A stretch of 58,873 nucleotides of DNA from Thiogranum sp. Lineage in GTDB: Bacteria > Pseudomonadota > Gammaproteobacteria > DSM-19610. The stretch is taken from positions 1 through 58,873 of the forward strand of contig JAGFJP010000176.1 of the NCBI GenBank assembly GCA_024102665.1, in the 5' to 3' direction. A program made the translations under genes and the position numbers. Shown here one piece after another: positions 55,073 through 58,873 of the stretch (positions are counted from its first letter, which is position 1; each line of letters begins with the position of its first letter). A model generated the notes under the pieces. That model saw only the letters and a list, made by a program, of their open reading frames with translations, did not search any database and had not been told where the DNA came from.

Positions 55073-55533
55073 CACTGAGCGCAGCCGCTGTAAGCCTGCA
55101 TGTCCTCTCGGCGGTGCTGTGGGTAGGCGGCATGTTTTTCGCCCACCAGGTGTTGCGGCCTGTTGCTGCGCAACAGTTCGAGCCACCGCAGCGACTCCGC
55201 CTCTGGTCCGGGGTTTTCACCCGATTTTTCCCCTGGGTCTGGCTATTTGCCGCACTGCTGCCGCTTAGCGGTTACTGGATGGTTTTCAAGGTCTTTGGCG
55301 GCATGGCAACGATCGGCCTTCACGTGCACATCATGCAGGCGCTGGGATGGCTGATGATTCTTCTCTTTATGCACCTTTACTTCGCGCCGTTCCGGCGTCT
55401 GAAGGAAGCCGTCATCACGGAAAACTGGCCGCAGGCCGGAAAACAGCTCAACCAGATCCGCCGCATTGTCGGCATCAACCTGCTGCTCGGTCTGGTTACC
55501 AGCGCTGTGGCCGCTGGCGGACGCTATCTGTAA
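55069..55533 (+). CDS. CopD-like four-helix membrane protein
   Basis: A 154-aa inner-membrane protein with four helices (about 5-25, 50-70, 85-105, 130-150). The pattern LHVLSAVLWVGGMFFAH and the conserved histidines fit CopD/DUF4149-like copper or heme-linked proteins. ATGA overlap suggests coupling to the hydrolase gene. Confidence 0.75.
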   Translation: MTLSAAAVSLHVLSAVLWVGGMFFAHQVLRPVAAQQFEPPQRLRLWSGVFTRFFPWVWLFAALLPLSGYWMVFKVFGGMATIGLHVHIMQALGWLMILLFMHLYFAPFRRLKEAVITENWPQAGKQLNQIRRIVGINLLLGLVTSAVAAGGRYL

Positions 55534-55699
55534 GCGACTGTGCCCTCAACCATCCTCGCTGCTCGGTAGCACACCATCGTCGCACGTAACATGCCGGTCA
55601 TGTCGCGGCGTTATTCTCCGGAAGTTCCCACCCGTCCGGGTGAAAAGCGTAACTACCCGGCCGCTATAGCTGTTGATCAGCGCGAGCGACTGGACACCA

Positions 55700-56224
55700 A
55701 TGCCACGCAAACTGTTACGCCGTTACCTGCCGGACGCGAGCCGGGTGCACAGCCACTGGCTGTTGCGCCGCCTGGGCGCACGCCTGCATCACCCTCGGCT
55801 TTGGCACCTGAACAGGCGCTCCGTATCAGGTGCCACTGCGGTTGGCCTGTTCGTGGCTTTTTTACCGCTGCCGTTTCAGATGATACTGGCGGCATTGGGC
55901 GCTGTCTGGTTGCGCGTCAATCTGCCGCTGGCCGTTGCCTGGATTTTTGTCACCAACCCGGTCACCATGGGTCCAGCGTTTTATCTTTGCTACAAGCTGG
56001 GCGCCTGGATGCTGAAATCGCCGCCGCTATCGATCGGCGAGGGCAAACCGAGCGTGGAGTGGCTACTGAGCCAGTTCCAGCTCATCTGGCAACCGCTGGC
56101 AACCGGCAGCCTGGTTGTCGGCACCGCGACAGGCGTTCTGGGCTATTGCCTGGTACAGATTGCCTGGCGCGCCTGGATCATCTACAAACGCGGGCCGCTG
56201 TTGCGTTACCACTCGACTCGCTGA
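55700..56224 (+). CDS. DUF2062 membrane protein
   Basis: A 174-aa protein with DUF2062 features: SVSGATAVGLFVAFLPLPFQM, WIFVTNPVTMGPAFYLCYKLG and further helices. Inner membrane, function unknown. Start ATG at 55700; nothing obvious lies between the CopD-like gene and it. Confidence 0.85.
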   Translation: MPRKLLRRYLPDASRVHSHWLLRRLGARLHHPRLWHLNRRSVSGATAVGLFVAFLPLPFQMILAALGAVWLRVNLPLAVAWIFVTNPVTMGPAFYLCYKLGAWMLKSPPLSIGEGKPSVEWLLSQFQLIWQPLATGSLVVGTATGVLGYCLVQIAWRAWIIYKRGPLLRYHSTR

Positions 56225-56461
56225 TCTGTCGCCGTGCCTGACTCGCCCGGCAACCGTCGGATCCGGAACGGATCCTGACAACCGATCCGTTGCTTTACTT
56301 CTTCAATCCATGCAGCCTGCAGCGCCGGTGACGAAGCGGTTTCGTTCAGCTCGCACAGGCTCCCAGCCCGCATTGCTCGCCGCACATCTACTGTAGGCGT
56401 CGATGAGCCTATCTATAGCCTCCTCGACGCCCTCGCGACGATCCGCGGCGGGAAATGCGGG

Positions 56462-57274
56462 CTAGACGGTTTCTGTCTGTCTGAACCGGATGATCGTGTC
56501 GTAGGCTTTCTTTATTTCCTGCGTTTTCTCTGTAGCCAGCTTCATCATTTCCTCGGGCAACCCCTTGGCGACCAGCTTGTCCGGATGATGCTGATTCATC
56601 AGACGACGGTACGCTTTTTTGATTTGCGCATCGCTGGCGTTTTCTGCCACACCCAGTATTTCATATGCCTCGTGCAGGGCCCTGGCGGGCGACACCGGCG
56701 CTTCCCGCCCGAACCCGGCTCCACCGAAATGCCGGGCATGACGGACCATGGCTTCGATATGACGGAACTGCAACTCCGAAAACCCAAGCTGCCTGCAGAC
56801 CTGCAGCATGACTTCGCGCTCCGCAGGTTGCAGTTGTCCGTCGGCGTATGCGGAATGCGTTAATATTTCGACAAACATCTGCATCAGGTTGCGGCGCCGA
56901 TGACACTCGCCGCGAAATTGGGCCAGTACATCATCAATCGGGAAATCCGGCTTCTTGCCTTCATTGAACAGGCGAATGGCGGCCTGGCGCATCTGCTCGT
57001 TCAGATTCATGCGCTGCATGACATCCCGCGCCTGGGCAATTTCGCTTTCCGTCACCCGGCCATCGGCCTTCGCAAGATGCCCCATAACGGAAAACAGCGC
57101 GGTAAAGAAGGCGGTTTGAACGCGCTCCTGGGTGCCCGGATCGAATTGATCTCGCAGCAGGCCGACGATGCCTCTATCAAAGTTGTGCCCGAGCGCTACA
57201 CCTATCAGCGCGCCGAGCGGCCCGCCCAACAAATAGCCGAAAGCACCGCCCAGCAATTTGCCCCACCAACTCAT
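56462..57274 (-). CDS. djlA: DjlA-like DnaJ-domain membrane protein
   Basis: A 270-aa protein with an N-terminal glycine-rich membrane segment (about 4-28), a TerB-like middle domain and a C-terminal J domain (about 205-265, HPD in HHPDKL). It stimulates DnaK at the membrane. The length matches E. coli DjlA. The 237 bp after its stop, to 56224, hold no convincing gene. Confidence 0.9.
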   Translation of the reverse strand: MSWWGKLLGGAFGYLLGGPLGALIGVALGHNFDRGIVGLLRDQFDPGTQERVQTAFFTALFSVMGHLAKADGRVTESEIAQARDVMQRMNLNEQMRQAAIRLFNEGKKPDFPIDDVLAQFRGECHRRRNLMQMFVEILTHSAYADGQLQPAEREVMLQVCRQLGFSELQFRHIEAMVRHARHFGGAGFGREAPVSPARALHEAYEILGVAENASDAQIKKAYRRLMNQHHPDKLVAKGLPEEMMKLATEKTQEIKKAYDTIIRFRQTETV

Positions 57275-57400
57275 CGCACTACTCCCTAACGTTCGAAATT
57301 TCTAATGTAATGATCAATAGCCATGCATATGCGCGCGCGGGTCCCTGGCCTCCGCGGCGTCACCGCAGCGGGCATCAGCAAACGTCAATAACTCCACTCC

Positions 57401-57429
57401 TTGCAAAAGCGATTTTATGCGCCTATAAC
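57401..57429 (+). promoter_or_regulatory. Sigma-70-like promoter for the gene at 57561
   Basis: TTGCAA (57401-57406) and TATAAC (57424-57429) are spaced by exactly 17 bp. Transcription would start near 57436, leaving about 125 nt before the ATG at 57561. Likely the main promoter of this small unit. Confidence 0.6.
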
Positions 57430-57444
57430 AAAACCAAGGTCCGC

Positions 57445-57564
57445 ATGTCGCGCCTTCCGGACAGCACCCGCCGAGCGCGGGACAGCATTTTCGCTATCCT
57501 TCGCAGGTTCACCCGCCGGGTGCCAAGTATCAGCAGTTTATTCAAGGAGGTAAACCCGCTATGA
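57445..57564 (+). CDS. Possible 39-aa arginine-rich leader peptide
   Basis: An ATG nine bases after the predicted transcription start opens a 39-codon frame rich in arginine (nine in 39) that ends in CTATGA, sharing ATGA with the next gene's ATG. The Shine-Dalgarno is weak (AAGG). It may couple translation of the downstream protein, or be a chance frame. Confidence 0.35.
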   Translation: MSRLPDSTRRARDSIFAILRRFTRRVPSISSLFKEVNPL

Positions 57565-57848
57565 CGTTTGAGCCCACTCCGAGGATCGGCGATTGGTACA
57601 AGAACAGTATTGGAGAATCATTCGAAATAGTCGCCCAGGATGACGACGACGATACACTCGAACTGCAGTATTACGACGGAACCGTTGAAGAGCTTGACAG
57701 GGAAACCTGGGAATCCATGAATCCGCAACTGGTCGAACCGCCAGAGGACTGGACGGCGTCCATGGATGTGACGAAAGACGACTATATGAGCACTGAAAGC
57801 TGGGCGGAAACCGAAGACTGGCTATCCCGGCTGGATCGAATCGACTGA
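57561..57848 (+). CDS. DUF6763-like small acidic protein
   Basis: A 95-aa acidic protein (GDWYKNSIGESFEIVAQDDD...) with no signal peptide or membrane segment. AAGGAGG lies eight bases before the ATG. I recall similar short proteins in gammaproteobacteria under DUF6763; function is unknown. Confidence 0.75.
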   Translation: MTFEPTPRIGDWYKNSIGESFEIVAQDDDDDTLELQYYDGTVEELDRETWESMNPQLVEPPEDWTASMDVTKDDYMSTESWAETEDWLSRLDRID

Positions 57849-58005
57849 AGACCCTCTGCCACCGGGTTGCGGACCGGGTAACGCACGATCAAGGGTGCAT
57901 GCGTCACATTACTGCCACAGGCACCATCCTGACGCGCGCGTGCACGGTATCGGATCGATAACACCCGCTCCATCTGAACACCAACTCCGCGACTTTCATA
58001 GATAA

Positions 58006-58036
58006 AACAAGGCGCCAACGAAGGCGCCTTGTTTTT
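58006..58036. terminator. Bidirectional rho-independent terminator
   Basis: AACAAGGCGCC (58006-58016) and GGCGCCTTGTT (58023-58033) form an 11-bp stem with a 6-nt loop, followed by a T-run and preceded by an A-rich stretch. It lies in the 313-bp gap 57849-58161, which otherwise shows no gene, only a short palindrome AGCTGT-AATG-ACAGCT (58123-58138). Confidence 0.85.
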
Positions 58037-58161
58037 AAGCGAACAGGCATGCAATTTGCTGCCTCCTTACGTACCAAACGCAGTTTAACCTTTCAAAAGC
58101 GCAGGCCGTTATTGTTTCTAACAGCTGTAATGACAGCTTTAAACACCAAAGGAGGTGTGCC

Positions 58162-58380
58162 ATGACGTTCATCCTCGATATGACGACCGGTGCCGAACTC
58201 TGCCGCGAGGCGCCCGGTTGCCGGGGTGCAGACATCGATGAGTCATACCGCCCTGCCATGGATCGGGAAACACATGTTGGACTGCGCCTGGAGCCCATCG
58301 CATCAACACCGCATAATCGCCGCTCGGCGGTTCCACCAGGCGTTGATATCGCTGAACTGATCAGCAATATCGAAAATTAA
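58162..58380 (+). CDS. Isolated 72-aa protein of unknown function
   Basis: A 72-aa soluble protein whose ATG is preceded by an excellent Shine-Dalgarno, AAAGGAGG. It has two cysteines (LCREAPGC) and no motif I can name. It is bracketed by terminators at 58006-58036 and 58395-58428, so it is transcribed alone. Confidence 0.7.
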   Translation: MTFILDMTTGAELCREAPGCRGADIDESYRPAMDRETHVGLRLEPIASTPHNRRSAVPPGVDIAELISNIEN

Positions 58381-58394
58381 GTGTTCGCGAATAA

Positions 58395-58428
58395 CGGGGT
58401 CAGAGCCAAAGCTCTGGCCCCGTTTTTT
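58395..58428 (+). terminator. Rho-independent terminator after the 72-aa gene
   Basis: CGGGGTCAGAGC (58395-58406), loop CAAA, GCTCTGGCCCCG (58411-58422) form a 12-bp stem with one G-T wobble, followed by TTTTTT. It lies 14 bp after the stop. Confidence 0.92.
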
Positions 58429-58466
58429 ACGTCCACGAAAAACACCGGCGGCATTGCAGCAGCAAC

Positions 58467-58850
58467 TCACCGGTTTTGCGAAATGCTGCTCACGTCTGCA
58501 TAAACGACTCCATCTTCGACGACAAGTTCGACACGGGAAAGCCGTCTTCCGTTACAAGGACCAGCGATGCACAGCCCGTCTTCGATGCGAAACAGCGCAT
58601 CGTGGTTCGCGCACTGGATAAGCTCGCCATCGAGATTCAGAAACCGGTCGGGCACCCAGTCAAGCGGTGCACCGGTGTGCGGACAGCTGTTCCTGTAGGC
58701 CACGATGCGCCCATGCTGATGCACCAGAAAAACCGCTTCGTCGCCGGTCGGTGTACTGATGTTGAAACCACGGGACGCACCTTCCGGCAGCGAACTCACG
58801 TCACACAATGACTGCAGGCAGGCGCCTGTCGTTGCCAGAATTCCGTTCAA
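58467..58850 (-). CDS. Rieske-type 2Fe-2S protein
   Basis: A 127-aa protein with the Rieske cluster motifs CPHTG (C-x-H) and CANHD (C-x2-H), typical of a small Rieske ferredoxin. The start is TTG at 58850, which overlaps a TGA (58847-58849) as TTGA, so an upstream gene beyond the window likely ends there. No N-terminal membrane anchor is seen. Confidence 0.85.
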   Translation of the reverse strand: MNGILATTGACLQSLCDVSSLPEGASRGFNISTPTGDEAVFLVHQHGRIVAYRNSCPHTGAPLDWVPDRFLNLDGELIQCANHDALFRIEDGLCIAGPCNGRRLSRVELVVEDGVVYADVSSISQNR

Positions 58851-58873
58851 TCCTCTCCGGCCACATTTGTTTC

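Noticed and set aside
58123..58138. LexA-like site before the 72-aa gene
   Set aside because: CTGT and ACAG are only 4 bp apart instead of 8, so it does not fit a LexA box.

Overview
The window is a chromosomal segment of a gammaproteobacterium. Three gene orders known from that class support this: tRNA-Tyr, tRNA-Gly, tRNA-Thr and tuf in series; rhlB divergent from trxA and rho; and rpe-gph-trpE-trpG-trpD-trpC beside crp, osmC-like, speD and coq7, the arrangement I know from Pseudomonas. YcgL, DUF493, LipB/LipA, Coq7 and a Uup-type ABC-F protein agree. Persulfide dioxygenase-like enzymes and a cyclic-nucleotide/rhodanese fusion suggest a sulfur-oxidising or Chromatiales-like relative, but that is an inference. 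No phage, insertion sequence or CRISPR array was seen. The content is mostly housekeeping.

Layout. 1-817: a minus-strand translation operon (tRNA-Tyr, tRNA-Gly, tRNA-Thr, start of tuf), with a duplicated tRNA-Tyr 3' end in the Tyr-Gly spacer. 1068-9321: ugd, then small metabolic and envelope genes (YbaK, SseA-like sulfurtransferase, a membrane zinc peptidase, a lipoprotein, a DMT exporter, an MBL hydrolase, a cupin, a membrane-anchored HhH protein) and an unassigned short transcription unit near 7.2 kb. 9586-13110: uup, a small conserved gene and a CPA2 antiporter. 13138-15657: cold-shock protein, zinc-ribbon protein, solitary DUF2384 protein, DUF481 barrel and DUF3301 protein. 15723-18819: a possible sulfur module (small protein, seven-cysteine protein, persulfide dioxygenase-like MBL enzyme, tandem cNMP-rhodanese fusion) followed by a YdcH gene with no ATG, GTG or TTG start. 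18832-28135: secreted, PilZ, disordered membrane and DUF2914 proteins, zapE, a PreP-like M16 protease, xthA and an orphan mlaC.

28187-32455: minus-strand lipoate block (DUF493, lipB, lipA) with a glycosyltransferase, YcgL and a SpoIIAA-like protein. 32633-35786: an SOS-type operator inside a near-perfect 40-bp palindrome directly before an orphan dnaE2. 35834-41525: type II secretion genes gspC-D-E-F without G to N. 41678-44940: rhlB/trxA/rho. 44943-54128: carbonic anhydrase-like protein, coq7, speD, VOC and OsmC proteins on the minus strand, crp on the plus strand, then the rpe-gph-trpEGDC operon. 54263-58873: membrane and small genes, djlA-like, two isolated small genes with their own promoter or terminator signals, and a Rieske protein at the edge.

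The clearest oddities are the rtT-like tRNA-Tyr repeat with a 178-bp offset, the palindromic SOS operator of a solitary dnaE2, the cNMP-rhodanese/persulfide module, and several short transcription units. All functional calls come from reading translated sequence and from recalled family knowledge; no database search was run.
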